Assembly (NCBI GenBank): GCA_025642065.1 | Contig: JAODUP010000568.1 | Coordinates: 99,501 to 163,500 of the forward strand | Length of the DNA: 64,000 nt | Direction: 5' to 3' | Source: Paralvinella palmiformis | Taxonomy: Eukaryota > Annelida > Polychaeta > Terebellida > Alvinellidae | Shown: in pieces, positions 1 through 11,787 of the stretch | Layout: each line of letters opens with the position of its first letter | Numbering within the stretch: the first letter of the stretch is position 1 | The notes under the pieces: generated by a model | What the model was told of the DNA's origin: nothing | The model's input: only the letters and a program-made list of their open reading frames with translations | Databases searched by the model: none | Program-made: the position numbers and the translations under genes

Positions 1-264
1 ATATATAACTTATTAAAGATATAATCAAAAGTAATGATATTAAGTATCATTTATATGTGCCTGATACCCAACTCTATCTATCTATCTCTTCTATCTACCC
101 TTCTACTTCATTTGATAAAAAAAAGGAAATGGAGCATTGCATTGTTGCTATTCAGGCATGGATGACTATATATAAGTTGAAGTTGAACGGTGATAAAACA
201 TAATTATTCATACCATCATCACCTTTAAAATGTAAATCCAAGTGGGAACTGCTGCTAATAACCC

Positions 265-916
265 TGTTTTTGTGTGTCCGTAATTTGGTTGGTTTTGATT
301 GTCACTTTACCATTGGAAATCTTATCCAAGAGGACTGCTCTGCTGTTTATGAAACAAGCACTACCTCAATGTTCTGTTCAGCATGCATGATTACAGAAAC
401 TCGTTGTTCTTTGGTGTATCCAAGGAACTATTACATAAACTTCAAGAGTACAAAATACGTCAGTCAGAACGATCACGATGACCCAAATGCATCGCCATTT
501 GACTGCAATCTTAAAGAGTCTTTACTGGTTACCTGTGGAACAAGGTATTACTTACAAACCATTGAATGCTGCCGTACCCTTGTGTATCAGAGATTTGTTG
601 ACACTCCACGAAGGGCAGCAGCAACTATATTCCAAAATGTTGCTTGTAGTCCCCGCCTCAAGACAGCAGGATATTGGACTATCATCTATCAAGCTGCTAC
701 ATTATGGGAGCCATCAGATCCATGACGACTATTGAAACATTCAAATGCCATATACAAATTAGCTTATTCATGGTAATCTGCTAACATCGCATTATGTATT
801 ACTGTAATACTGATTAAGCTTAATATGTCTATGGAATGTGTTATTATTATTATTGTTATTGTTATCAATGTACAGCATATCTGAACAGCTTGCTAGAAAT
901 AGAGCGCTTAATAAAT

Positions 917-918
<2 letters not shown>
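265..918 (+). mobile_element. L2/CR1-like LINE, 3' end of ORF2 (decayed)
   Basis: C-terminal end of a non-LTR retrotransposon ORF2 (the region after the reverse transcriptase), broken by frameshifts. Reading across frames gives a DYRNSLFFGVSKELLHKLQ segment near 388-450, matching the DYCNSLLYGL...LQRVQN pattern of L2/CR1 elements. It is followed at 478-735 by HLTAILKSLYWLPVEQ, the hallmark HITPVLKSLHWLPV motif. The 3' UTR ends with GCGCTTAATAAATG and runs into an ATT microsatellite, the usual tail of this group. The 5' end is truncated. Known of the family: ORF2 carries an APE endonuclease and RT, and copies are commonly 5'-truncated. Inference: a dead insertion in + orientation. Confidence 0.75.

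Positions 919-990
<72 letters not shown>
919..990. repeat. (ATT)n microsatellite, LINE tail
   Basis: Pure ATT repeat directly after the LINE 3' end, so it probably expanded from the LINE's own tail. Apparent poly-Ile, poly-Leu and poly-Asn frames here are artefacts. From 991 to 1374 I see only AT-rich sequence with no recognisable feature. Confidence 0.95.
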
Positions 991-1374
991 TGGGTTGAGT
1001 TTCACATATTTATTCTTCTGCACTTCATTGATAGGTTTATAAGGTGTTACGAAGACCTGCAAATTTTCCTAGCAACTAATTCGTGATTATCCTATACATT
1101 GTAAAATTTAAGCAGCCAATAACTGAACTATGAAAGAATGATAGATCATCATTCAGAATACCACAAGTAAACATGTTTAGGAACTGTGTTCGAATGGGCC
1201 TGAAATCATTCAAATATTTATCTTATCAACCAAACACATCTTCCTATCAGGAGAAAATCTACATATTTATTTGTGACAATTTAAATTTAAATATACTACA
1301 AATGTGATTAATTTATTTTTAAGCAATCTTGCTGTATCTTGAATTTCTGGTAATGCATCAGCTTGATCCAGTTC

Positions 1375-2461
1375 CTTACAGTTTTATATTTATTACACCA
1401 CAATTAGAGGTATTCATCTGCTGTCATTAATTTCTGTTTTGCAAACCTTTGCAACAGAGCCCTATCCTTTAGATAAAGTCCAAACAAACCCGCCTAGTGC
1501 CTTCCCTTGTCTCTCTATATTTTGTCATTGCTGTGATAGCTAGTTTGTCACTTTCCTTCACACTCCCTAGAGTCTTAGTAAGAGTCTAACCAAAGAGACA
1601 GCAGAGGTCAACCGGAACAACAGTGCTACGGACGAGGTTAAGAATTCTTCGCCAATGAAATACGGCTAAGTGTGACCTTTAATCTTGATCAGGAACAATG
1701 GAGAACGTAACAAGGAATTATCTCACCTCTTTATTCTGTTGGCATTATTCGTCATAAATCATACTCATTCGTTCTATACCGAATACAAATGTCTTCCATT
1801 GAAACCAGGTTAGAAATAAATATGTTTAGCTGTCATAACTGTTATAAGACTTGTTTTATTATATTTATGGTAACCACGCGCTTAATTAATTGGAAGCACA
1901 GCTTAGATTAATACACAATTAATTAGGTTAGCTACTACAGTAATCGAGTTAACGCTTATTTTTGATTCTTCATCTTTAGAACAAACAAATCTAATTAGCA
2001 AATATCTGTAACATTTCCCAACATTATCTCTTTATGAATAATTGCATGACACCCATAATGTGACGTCATGGTGTGATAACTAGCAAACGATAATTAATCT
2101 CTTTATGACAACAAACGATAATGCAGACGGCATCTAGATATGTCTTGTTGTTATACTGAACTAGGCGATAAGAGAGAAGTAAAAAACATCCCTGATGATC
2201 TTATATTCTTTCAATTCTGTGATGGACTGTCATTTATCGAAAGACATAAAGTTACCTAGAGATCGTTCGTACTGACCTTTACCTTGATGTGACATATGGA
2301 TCAGTGTTGTAATGTTGAGAGATTATACTACATGATCTTCTGGTTTGGGACTAATATCCACTCAGTCTCAATCAATAACAACTTACAAAGGAAGGCCGTT
2401 GACATTGATTCACAATTACCTAATAATGCGAGTATGGAGAGACAAGAAATTTCAATTTTGT
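1375..2461. repeat. Diverged segment duplication, copy A1
   Basis: Collinear with 6717-7934 (A2) and partly with 27095-27720 (A3). Shared anchors include TATTTATTACACC at the start, AGAGACAGCAGAGGTCAACC, a stretch around TGACGTCAT followed by GTGATAACTAGCAAA (2060-2090), and AGGAAGG...TGACATT near the end. Many substitutions and indels separate the copies, so the duplication is old. There is no open frame longer than noise. The preserved TGACGTCA (CRE-like) and AGGTCA (nuclear-receptor half-site) words could be regulatory or could simply belong to an ancient repeat family. Confidence 0.7.
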
Positions 2462-3252
2462 TTTTGTAAACTAAGAAGCGCAAATATTATGAAATAATTT
2501 GCATGTATTTTCGTGTGTATAAGTATATAAATGCGAGCGTATATGTGTGTGTGTGTGTATATGTGTGTGTGTTTCATAATTGTATCTATCTATGACACAT
2601 TCATCTCCCACAAGACAAGACAAACATTTAATATACAACATATAAATATTACAACCATACATATATAATGTCATAGATATAGAATGGCTAATCAATAGCT
2701 GTAGCAGTAGTAGTTGTTGTTGTTGTTGTGTCTTGCTGAATATTACTGTTTTGGCGAGATAACAACTGACTTACAGAGATCATGCATCTGACTGAGAAAT
2801 AGCCAGAGCTCTAAGTAAAGCTAAATGTAGGGATATAGATTACGTCGATAGAGGCTTACAATCGAAGGTCCATTAGAGCGACCAGTCTACGGCGGACCGC
2901 TGATGGAAGCTTGATGTCGCCGGAATGCCATCATCCGGCCGACGTCAACCATAGACGGTCTGCCAACCACGGTGTCACCGATAGGTCATAGAGGGGGGCG
3001 ACTGTAATGTATTATCTGGTCAGTGATGTGATCTTCGTTTGCTCTCTCAATTTCATGACGTTCACGTCATCTATCATATTTAACAGAAAAATACAATCAG
3101 GCGATGTTATTTTATTAGTGATATTGATTATGGAGAGGGTACCATTTCTTTCTAAGCAGTAATCTTCAATAACTCGTTCATTATTGATTATTTCGGAAAG
3201 ATGTCATCACAGGAATGTGGCAATAGATGAGCATTACTTATAGGTGGGAGAG
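2462..3252. other. Non-coding stretch with GT microsatellite and a GC-rich patch
   Basis: Holds a short GT/TA microsatellite (about 2541-2575), a TTG run near 2713-2730, and a strikingly GC-rich patch at about 2840-3005 with partial inverted symmetry (GTCGCCGGAATG...CATCCGGCCGAC). The patch may be the core of an old DNA transposon. No gene was recognised. Confidence 0.5.
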
Positions 3253-3443
3253 ATGAAGATAATGATGGTGTTTCGCGGCCATTTGTGTGCACGTGGTAGG
3301 CTAAATGGGCCGCAGGACATCTAAAGGTAATGAAGCAAAGTCAAAGATGAAACACCCTTTAGATATGCCCACGCCGAGATTCGAAATCAGGTGATATTGA
3401 TCTATGGATCAGCGCGCTATCAGCTAAACCACGGAAATGCCCC
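3253..3443 (-). mobile_element. SINE-A, tRNA-derived SINE (old copy)
   Basis: Same family as the copies at 45444, 51632, 55355, 58895 and 61827. On the minus strand it reads as a tRNA-like head with a B box (the complement shows GAGATTCGAAAT, one mismatch from GATTCGAAC). A body follows containing TTTGACTTTGCTTCATTACC and GGCCCATTTAGCC, ending in a short ATC-rich tail. It is the most diverged copy in the window. Known: such elements are transcribed by Pol III and mobilised by LINE proteins. Confidence 0.8.
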
Positions 3444-4215
3444 TAGAAGTATGAGAAAAGGAGTTCACTATTAAAGATTCAATGATTACCACAGACTATA
3501 TTAACTTATACTTGTTGAATGTTGGGATAGAGACCCCTGGCTATAGCATATTGGGCACACCCACATGGTGTTGATCGTTTTTGTGTATATTACATTATAT
3601 TGACCAAATGTAAGCTGCTCTTCTGCCTGTCAATTCCCAGTAAGTCATAAATAATCAAATTCAGTAACTGATTATTAGATTTAAAAATGGCTGACTTATT
3701 ACAAAACCATTTATCGTAATTGACTTGATGTCGTCAGAAGTCATCAGAAGGGAATTAATTACATTTGGTATTGAGACCATTACTTGCTGAGCTCCAAGGA
3801 AAAGATTTCCTGTTGGCTAATAATGATTAATTGCTTTAGGCATATGGATTTATGGTTGCTGAAAACACAACATTAAGGTTAATTTAAGGTACAAAATATC
3901 AGGGTCATGCACTCCGGAGATTAATTAACGAATAATTGCTAGATTATTTGCCATAATTGATCCCGAAATAAACCTTTTGTAGTAAACAATAATTATATTA
4001 AAGTTCAAAAGGTAACTATTTTGAAATTGTTATATACGTATATTCTGAAATCAACTTATTTTTGTGAAAGACTAAAATATACCCAGATCAGTTGACTCTC
4101 ACACGATACTGCTAGTGTGGTTGTGACTTCATGGGAATCAAACTAAGCCTGTGTAACTCGGACTTCATTTCCAAATAATGGAACGGGTTTTTCTTCGGGC
4201 AACCAATGTGATAAT
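3444..4215. other. No feature seen
   Basis: AT-rich sequence without a recognisable gene, repeat or structured element. Confidence 0.5.
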
Positions 4216-4722
4216 TTGCTATTAAGAAGTATTAACATATATATGTATTCAGAATATACAAATTAGCCATCGTCGTTATCGCAAAACTCATTTTGTTCAA
4301 TACATCTGACCGTATGTATAATAATGAGATAACAGCTGCATCTTCAACCACATTTTCATGGTCAAGAATTGTGATAAAGACAACCTAATAGTTATAAAGT
4401 GCACAATGTTTTATTTTATGCCGATTAGCCAATAGCATCATTACCAAAAACGCATTTGCTTCAAAATATTTACAGATTTGCATAATAATGCCAAAGAAAT
4501 GGTGTACATAGACACATATTCACAGTCGAGGATAACGATAAACCTATCATCAAATTAAGTTATTGTCAAGTAAATCTTGTTAAATCTTTAAAGTAAATTT
4601 ACCTTCATCAATAGAACATAGACATTCTACTAATATTGAACAAAATGAGTTTCGCGATAATGGCGATGGTTATTTTCCATATTCGGAATAAATATGTATG
4701 CTAATAATTCCTATTAGTTTTT
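4216..4722. mobile_element. Candidate MITE with long imperfect inverted ends
   Basis: The left arm (about 4216-4305) and right arm (about 4630-4722) are inverted copies. The left arm has GCCATCGTCGTTATCGCAAA then ACTCATTTTGTTCAATA. The complement of the right arm has ACCATCGCCATTATCGCGAA then the same ACTCATTTTGTTCAATA. Homology continues outward through GTATTCAGAATA / TTATTCCGAATA. The ~320 bp centre has no ORF. This fits a non-autonomous DNA transposon, but exact termini and a target-site duplication were not resolved. A simple inverted duplication is the alternative. Confidence 0.5.
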
Positions 4723-6716
4723 ATTTACAGAAGATATTGTATACAATTATAACTGTAAAACACTGCTGCATCATCAATTTCTTTCCCTGTGAGGTTATCT
4801 CATCGGTAGCCATGGTTGATACATTACTCTTGACTTATTGTTCCTCGGTTAAAACTTGGTTGAAGTATGTCTCCATTTTACTTCTAGTAGTCAGCGTCCA
4901 TGGATCCCTTTATTCAGAGCTCTGGAGAGAGGATTCATTCATTTCAGACACAACCAGATATTTAGTTTCTGAACAATTTCATTTCTTCTATAAAGAACGG
5001 CATACCCACACTGAGATAATATATTGAATCATTTGTTAACTGATATTCTTAGACCTACTCAGCCAAAGTGACAGAGTTATTTATTTAGATCATATCCCTC
5101 CATTGTTTGTTCAATATAAGTGTTTGATATTTTTAGCTATTGTAAAATTAAAACCTTGATTATGATCTATAAGGCCAAAAATAACACGTTACCTATCAAT
5201 CTACAATTTGTTTTATAACAATAGAAGAAATACATTAATATGGTACCAGGTCTAGTAAAAAAGGAAATTTTCATGCAAATTTTGTAAGACGAAAAGAAAG
5301 GTAAGTTCAATTAGTATAATGGGAGCTACGTTATGGAACCAGTTAGATACAAATGTTCGAAATGTTTAAAAAGATCATAGTTTTACGCAATAATTAAGAA
5401 TATGTTCATTTCTTTATATGACTGATGCTGAGATGTGTCAGTAATTTTATTTACTGTTCGAATACAACATATAAGATATAACATGCACAATCATATGTTA
5501 TTGCTACGACAATCGATTATTTCAAAATTAAATCTATATGGATTTGTTCTTGTTTCATAAATATATAATTGTGTCTATTCCAAATTTGTCATGATAGTTT
5601 TTAATGTTATGTTGGGGGGGGGGTGCATTATATAAGCAATTCTTCAAGCATCCTCCTTTTCAACATTATATATACGTTTGCTTTCATTAAGATGATGTAT
5701 TATTAATGTTGAAATAACTAATTTAAATTGAATTAAATTGTATCAGCAACTCCCAGAATTAATAATTATTTTCTTTTAGCACGATACCGAAAAGGTGCCA
5801 GAAAAGTTATATATATTTAACAGTATTTCTTTGTGCTTAAGCATCTGTAACAATCTTAGTGGTAAAAGCTTTCTGATTAAAATATATCTGAGCTAAAATG
5901 CCTACCTGGATCTTAACCTAAATGCTAGAAAGAGAAATTACGCCAAAATGACATTTTAGATTGAAACGACGAAATTGATTCTAACTTGTAACAAACTTAT
6001 TTTGAAATTGTTTTATAATATTTAATTATTTATCGATATAATTTTGGGTACTAATGAAAGTTAATTTAAATGTAATACTCTCGAGGACGTCAAGTAATTT
6101 ACATCAAAAGATTTGTCACGCCTTCTACTAATGGAGTTATATTGGCTTTTATTGCTGCCCCTGACTGCCCTATATTTATCATGACTCAATTAGGTGCTCA
6201 TGTCGGTTATCAATTTTCTTGTTCGATTACGTAAATTGTATCATTCGAGATCTCTCCAGCAGATATAGTATTGGAATAATGTTGCCAGTTATTCTTTTGT
6301 TCGGTAATTGCTTAAAGACTTTGTAACAGTCTACGTCATGGAATGTCATAGGTCAACCGGAAATATACAGAAACTAGATTCAGCATTAACCATCCAACCC
6401 CTATGGTACATTGCTAAGTTTGATCTTTATCTTTGGTGACGTATCAGAATATTGAAGTTAATGACGATCGAGATTCTCTTTTCTGTTAACAAAATGCTTA
6501 GAAATCTGATAAATAAAAAAACTTCAAACCCTCCGATATGCATGATAACAATAATGGAACATAGACAAATGTTTCTTTGGGCATTTTGTGCTAGATACGA
6601 TTGAAACCATTCAAATGTGTGATCTGATAAAATAAACATATATTACAATCAAGAAAAATCCACTTATCTAACAATTAAAATGGACATCTCTTGCAAGTGT
6701 GAAAAGTGTATTATCA
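4723..6716. other. AT-rich, mostly featureless
   Basis: Contains one low-confidence small ORF (4812-5027, listed separately), a G9 run near 5614, and otherwise no recognisable gene, repeat or RNA. An isolated AGGTCAACCGGAA near 6351 resembles a word in the A1/A2/A3 duplications. Confidence 0.4.
4812..5027 (+). CDS. Speculative 71-aa secreted-peptide ORF
   Basis: An ATG in good context (AGCCATGG) opens a 71-codon frame. The N-terminus has a hydrophobic stretch, KTWLKYVSILLLVVSVHG, that looks like a signal sequence, followed by a polar remainder. An upstream in-frame ATG at 4698 would give 109 residues but hide the signal-like segment internally. I do not recognise the product. No promoter, splice sites or conserved cysteines support it, and an ORF of this length is not rare by chance. 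A random ORF is the default explanation. Confidence 0.12.
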   Translation: MVDTLLLTYCSSVKTWLKYVSILLLVVSVHGSLYSELWREDSFISDTTRYLVSEQFHFFYKERHTHTEIIY

Positions 6717-7934
6717 ATTTGTACAGCCTTCTATTTATTACACCGCAAATAGAAGCGTACGATCGCTTTCACTGTAGCTGTTTTGGTATCTTTTAGGTGA
6801 AATATATACAAAACTAGCAAATCCTTCCGTTGTCTCTCTATCATTTGCAATTTTCGTGTCATCTAGTTTGTCACACCTGTTCACTCTCCATAGATACAGT
6901 CTACGTAAAGAGACAGCAGAGGTCAACCAGAAACAACTGAACTTGGAAGGATGATAACGATTATTCAATAGCAAACTACGGTTAATTTTGACCTTTAATC
7001 TTCAGTAAGAGTTATAGAGGTTGCAACAAGCAATTATTTCGCCTCTTTAATATGTTGACAATATGCGGCAGCCTACTATAATGATTCTTTCTAGACCGAG
7101 AATTGTCATCAACTGAAACCAATTTAGAAACAAGCAAAACATCTTTACCTCACATTAATGTAACTCATGGGTTCCTATTTATCAGCTCTTAAAGAATTAA
7201 ATTAATCTCGAAGGGATATTTCACTATATATAGCTTCAAATTAATATTTTCTTTTAATTTCATCACATCATTCCAACAAAAGGTAGCATACTGTCACAGT
7301 TGCTATAAGACTTTTTTATCATCTTCCTGATAACTATGCGCATAATTTAATTGCGACCACAGCTTAGATTAATTTTAAAAAACGTCCTATTTCCTCTTAG
7401 ATTAGATTAATTATATTAGCTAGTCCGTTAATTGAGTTAACGTTACTTTTCGCTTCTTCATCATTAGAACAAACACATCTAATTAATAAATTATCTTAAA
7501 CATTTCCAATAGCATATCTTTATGAATAATTATATGACAACCATAATATGACGTCATAGCGTGATAACTAGCAAAGGGTTATTAATCTCTTTGGCATAAT
7601 ACCTGAGGATAGAGTCGGCCTCTAGATGTGTCCTGTGTTTAAACTAGGTTATGCGAGAGGAGTAAAGCACATTCCTAATGATCTCATATTTCGTGATCGC
7701 AGAACGATGGCGTGTCATTCATCTAACCAAATAATCTTTCCTAGAGTTTGTATATACTGACCTTGACCTTTTAAATGACATGTTCTGTAACTACTACTGA
7801 GACATTATGCCTGGTGAGCTTTTGTTTTGTCACTAATTATTAAAACTTTTCAGAGGAAGGAAGGACACTGACATTAGACCATAATTACATCAAATAATGT
7901 TAGCATGAACGAACCAGAATTATCAATATTGTGT
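6717..7934. repeat. Diverged segment duplication, copy A2
   Basis: Aligns end to end with 1375-2461. It has an extra internal block (about 7140-7290) containing ATTAATATTTTCTTTTAA and CATCACATCATTCCAACA, which copy A3 at 27095-27720 shares. A1 therefore probably lost it. The TGACGTCAT...GTGATAACTAGCAAA block is kept at about 7548-7577. A2 lies about 5.4 kb downstream of A1 in the same orientation. Confidence 0.7.
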
Positions 7935-8449
7935 TGCTTGGATTTCACGTTGCATGAGGGTTGATGCCGTGGTGTAAATTTCTGTGATGATTTCTGGATA
8001 GGCGTTGAAATTAGTTATGATGATGATGGTTAGTGCCCCAATAGAGTATTAGTGGATGCTGAGTGACTTTCGTAGATACATCTTTGATAGATTGTTATAT
8101 TGCGTGATGAGAATCCTGAGGGGCTACAACAGCCGTAGATAGAAACTAATATATGTAACGTTGTTGATTCTAATATAAAGGTAGGAAAGAATCTTTACAG
8201 AAATATTGTCAAAAAATCTGCTCAGGCATACAGACAGGCATATAGGTAGACATATTGGCAGACATACAGATAGACACACATATAGGCAGAAAGAAGGATG
8301 GATAGAAATACAGACAAACAAATAGAGATAGACAGATAGACAAACAGAAAGAGAGACAGACAGATATATAAAAGTGGTAAACAAACGCGTTCAGAGCCAA
8401 AAATACAGACCGACACACACACACAATCTCTCTCTTTCTCATACACAAA

Positions 8450-8501
<52 letters not shown>
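7935..8501. repeat. Degenerate CAGA/GATA tract and (AT)n
   Basis: From about 8219 to 8420 a loose ACAGA/TAGA tetranucleotide tract grades into CACA and TCTC, ending in a clean AT dinucleotide run at 8453-8501. The Cys/Ser/Tyr-rich reading frames across it are translation of simple sequence. 7935-8218 shows no feature. Confidence 0.85.
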
Positions 8502-8507
<6 letters not shown>

Positions 8508-10327
8508 TAATCATATCTATATATTCGCGCACCTCTATGCAGATACACAAGATTTAATATTTAGACAGACGATATTCATATTTATAGGGTTTTCCATGCG
8601 AACAGTATTAAGTAATTATGGTTTAATATCAATGATCTTCCTTTGTAAGTTGTTATTTATTGAGATTGATTGAACGTTACTGTCAAAACAGAAGATCATA
8701 AAATATAATGTTTCAATATTACTTCAATGATATATATGTCATATAATAGATCATGGTGAATATATGGAAGTTGTAGGTGATATTATTTGCTTGAATAAAT
8801 GGCATTCGATCATTCTGAATTCATGTAGAATCAGTTCATCAGGAATGTATCTTACCCTCTCTCGTGTCATCTAGTTAAGTTTCAATCTAAAATACATCTT
8901 GATGCCGAATGTATCCTCAGGTGTTGTGCTAATGACATTAATTATCATACTATAACGTCAGATCATTGGTGCCATGTAATACTTCATAAAAGAGCTAATA
9001 TTGCAATATGAATTTTAGATAACTTACAACTACAACAAAAAACTCAACTCGACTATAATGGTAACTAAGCTTATAAGGATATAATATAAACACATTTTAT
9101 TAAATTTGAATCATAGGAACGAATTACAAGTAACTGCTTTGAGGAAGTCCTCACAAGTGGGCTTTGGTATAAACCATCTATTTGGAAGCGCCACCTACTA
9201 TTAAACGCAACCTTTCCAAAGTCCCGATGCAAGTCCCTTTCAAACTGACCTGTGTAGAGCCGCCACCTGCCCGACGCAGTCAAACGCCATAGTTCCCGGC
9301 CAACAATATTACCTTTCAAGTAACCGTCAGTAGCGATATATTGATTGAAGATTTATTAGCATGATTGAGGATTTATTAGCATGATTGCCATTGGCAGAAT
9401 ATCACCAACGTAATGACCAGTTATAGCTCTTCCCCATGTATGTCTCCGACGGTTTGTATGAAGTTTTGTGCTGACGGTGTCCTGGGTAGTGGACAGTGCT
9501 ATATGCATTGTTATGTAGTTGTTATGTGATTTCAACACCTTGATTGAAGGTAGTTGCTGCTTGAACAGCTTTGTTAGAGATATGCAAATATAAAACTGAT
9601 AAAAGCGTCATTTTACAATTGTAACTGGAATCTCTACAAATATTTATATATAAATTGCCACCAAATTTCTTAATTAATCACATTATACTTTTGATATTCT
9701 ATTGTGCGCTCTATTCCTGACATATTAAGCACTGATTTTAAGAAACGACTATCGTCTGTATGGATTCCAAGATGTTTCGTAGATCTCGCAAAATAATAAC
9801 TTTAGAACAAAATGAAGGCTCTGGAGAAGTATGATAAAAAACAGTTCTAGCACAATTAGAGAGGCCTTTAGTGTGAGCAAGACCAAAGGCAGAAACTCGT
9901 CAGGCGCAAGGTTGATGTATTGGAAGAATATAATTGAAATGCACCCAGCCATAGTCAATGTATTCACCGCAAAATTGGCAATGACGAAATCAACGAACTG
10001 ACACGAATATGGTTTCAGGATACCACTGTAAGGTATGTACAAGCCGGTAGATCATTGATTAAGCATCAAGCCCTCAAATTCGCTACTGATCTAAATCGAT
10101 TGAAATGGTCATGTTCAAATGGTCAAATGGATGGTTAGTGTACTCCACTTTTGCAAGTGTGTATAAAGTATGTGTGTGCATGAATGAAAATAAATAGTAT
10201 GTCCACTATGTTGTTCACTGGAAATTCCACCTTTATTTAAGTGCCTGGGGTTTTGCTTCTCAGGAAGATCCACCTGTCAGGAAGATCCACCTGTCTGTCC
10301 CCACATGCGGCGTAAATAAGGGTTTGA

Positions 10328-10330
<3 letters not shown>
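8502..10330. other. No clear gene; short local duplications
   Basis: Holds a relatively GC-rich island near 9130-9310 with an 82-residue minus-strand frame I cannot assign, a 20-bp tandem duplication at 9343-9382 (GATTGAAGATTTATTAGCAT twice, one mismatch), and a doubled CAGGAAGATCCACCTGT at about 10261-10294. A hydrophobic minus-strand ORF at 9749-10042 is listed separately. Confidence 0.4.
9749..10042 (-). CDS. Speculative 97-aa hydrophobic ORF
   Basis: Minus-strand frame of normal amino-acid complexity with two strongly hydrophobic stretches: FVIANFAVNTLTMAGCISII at about residues 19-38, and FLPLVLLTLKASLIVLELFF near 50-69. They could be membrane helices. A CCTTACAG sequence just inside the start on the coding strand could act as a splice acceptor, so an exon fragment is conceivable. 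No donor, flanking exons or family match were found. Alternatives are a chance ORF or part of an unrecognised transposon. Confidence 0.12.
   Translation of the reverse strand: MYIPYSGILKPYSCQFVDFVIANFAVNTLTMAGCISIIFFQYINLAPDEFLPLVLLTLKASLIVLELFFIILLQSLHFVLKLLFCEIYETSWNPYRR

Positions 10331-10394
<64 letters not shown>
10331..10394. repeat. (AT)n microsatellite
   Basis: Uninterrupted AT dinucleotide run of about 64 bp. Confidence 0.97.
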
Positions 10395-10397
<3 letters not shown>

Positions 10398-10559
10398 AAG
10401 ACTTCTGGTTACTTTTGTCATTGCATCATCTCATGTTTGGGACACCATTAGACCATCTGATAAGATTTCTTATCTTTTTGTCAGCATGAGCCTAATTAAC
10501 CATGTATTGATAATCTAAAAGTGTTATTTAAAGGACTAGAATCCAGTAAGTAAGTATAT

Positions 10560-11000
10560 AGGTCTCTACGGTAAAAACTGTATAGTGACCATCGCTTGAC
10601 CTTTTCAAGAGATGACGCAATCTAGTCTCCACCGGCAACCTGTTGGATAAACTCGAAGTTGCAATACTGAGGACACTATGGCCATATGACCTGGACTAGA
10701 AAACTGATACTTGTTATAGTATCTGACTGAATATAATATAATTATAAGATAACTTTCTCGTGGACATAAGTTCAAATAAATAGTCAGGTGTGGTACTATT
10801 TAAATATTAATAGGGTGTTAGTGAAGTTAATTACCTTTTTTATCGGCAGCCAGTGTAACTTCTGAAGAAATGTGTTGATACGATCATAGTATTTGTCACT
10901 ATGTATGTAAGATACTATAGTTTATAGGAGACATAACAAAGGTATTGATCAATGTAGTGTAGGTTTTGTGGCAATAATAGATTTACACGGTTATTGTCCT
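10560..11000 (-). mobile_element. Ancient L2-like LINE relic
   Basis: A heavily diverged copy of the sequence seen at 11788-12131 and 55873-56470. The stretch CAACCTGTTGG...GCAATACTGAGGAC...CCATATGACCTGGACTAG...TATCTGACTGA follows the same order as CAACTTATTCC...GCAACACTAAACGC...CCATATGACTTGAGCCGAG...TATCTGACTTG in those copies. Downstream, CAGCCAGTGTAACTTCTGAAG matches the region encoding LHWLPV on the minus strand. There is no open frame. It is older than the other L2-like copies. Confidence 0.6.
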
Positions 11001-11787
11001 TAACACTGTATTAGGTAGATCGATCAACAGATTTGAGCAGACTGTTTTTAGTAACATATTTGTCAAATACATGCAGGAGATTCAACATCATGTAACACCA
11101 CACCATCTCAATAAAATGTCCCATAAAGTAACTAATTGCTAAGAATTATCTAATTAGTCTATAGTAATTAATGTGTTATGAATGTTTTACCGAAAACACG
11201 TAGTGATTAACTTTGTTGCTTGTTAAGAGCCATACTGATAACGTCAACAAGAAGCATTTATCTCATTAAGAAACGATCTGAGTTAATTATTGTAAATATG
11301 AACGAATAAATATAACCGGGTTTTTATTTGTTTAATTCAGTCCCGCTAGTTATTTATCAAGGTTGTTTTATTTAGATAATAATTTAAATCACATAAAAGA
11401 ATGCGACTCCCCCTCAAAAACCCAACACAAAAACAACAGAAACACAAAATTTCATCAATTTTCGATTGTTGACAACTAAGAAATATAGCTAATTAGGACT
11501 ATGATTTTCCGTAATATTTGAAAGACAACTGCCTGTCACATGGCGTCATATTAGTGACATTGAAACGTAGCATATTGAGATGGATTGACCCACCAAAACC
11601 TGAAGCCTCAATCTACACCATTGTCAGTGAAGAGTAGCAGATATCGATGGAGGGATATTGAACCTATGTTGAGCAACTAGATTTATCCAATATCATTATT
11701 TAAACCCCAGACATCAATGGATGTTTCATTATGTGATTATTATTTCATGTTGAGCCCATAACAGTAATTAGATTTCTGCAATTTAAT

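Noticed and set aside
10331..10394. AT tract as a replication origin or matrix attachment site
   Set aside because: AT microsatellites are everywhere in the window and nothing distinguishes this one.
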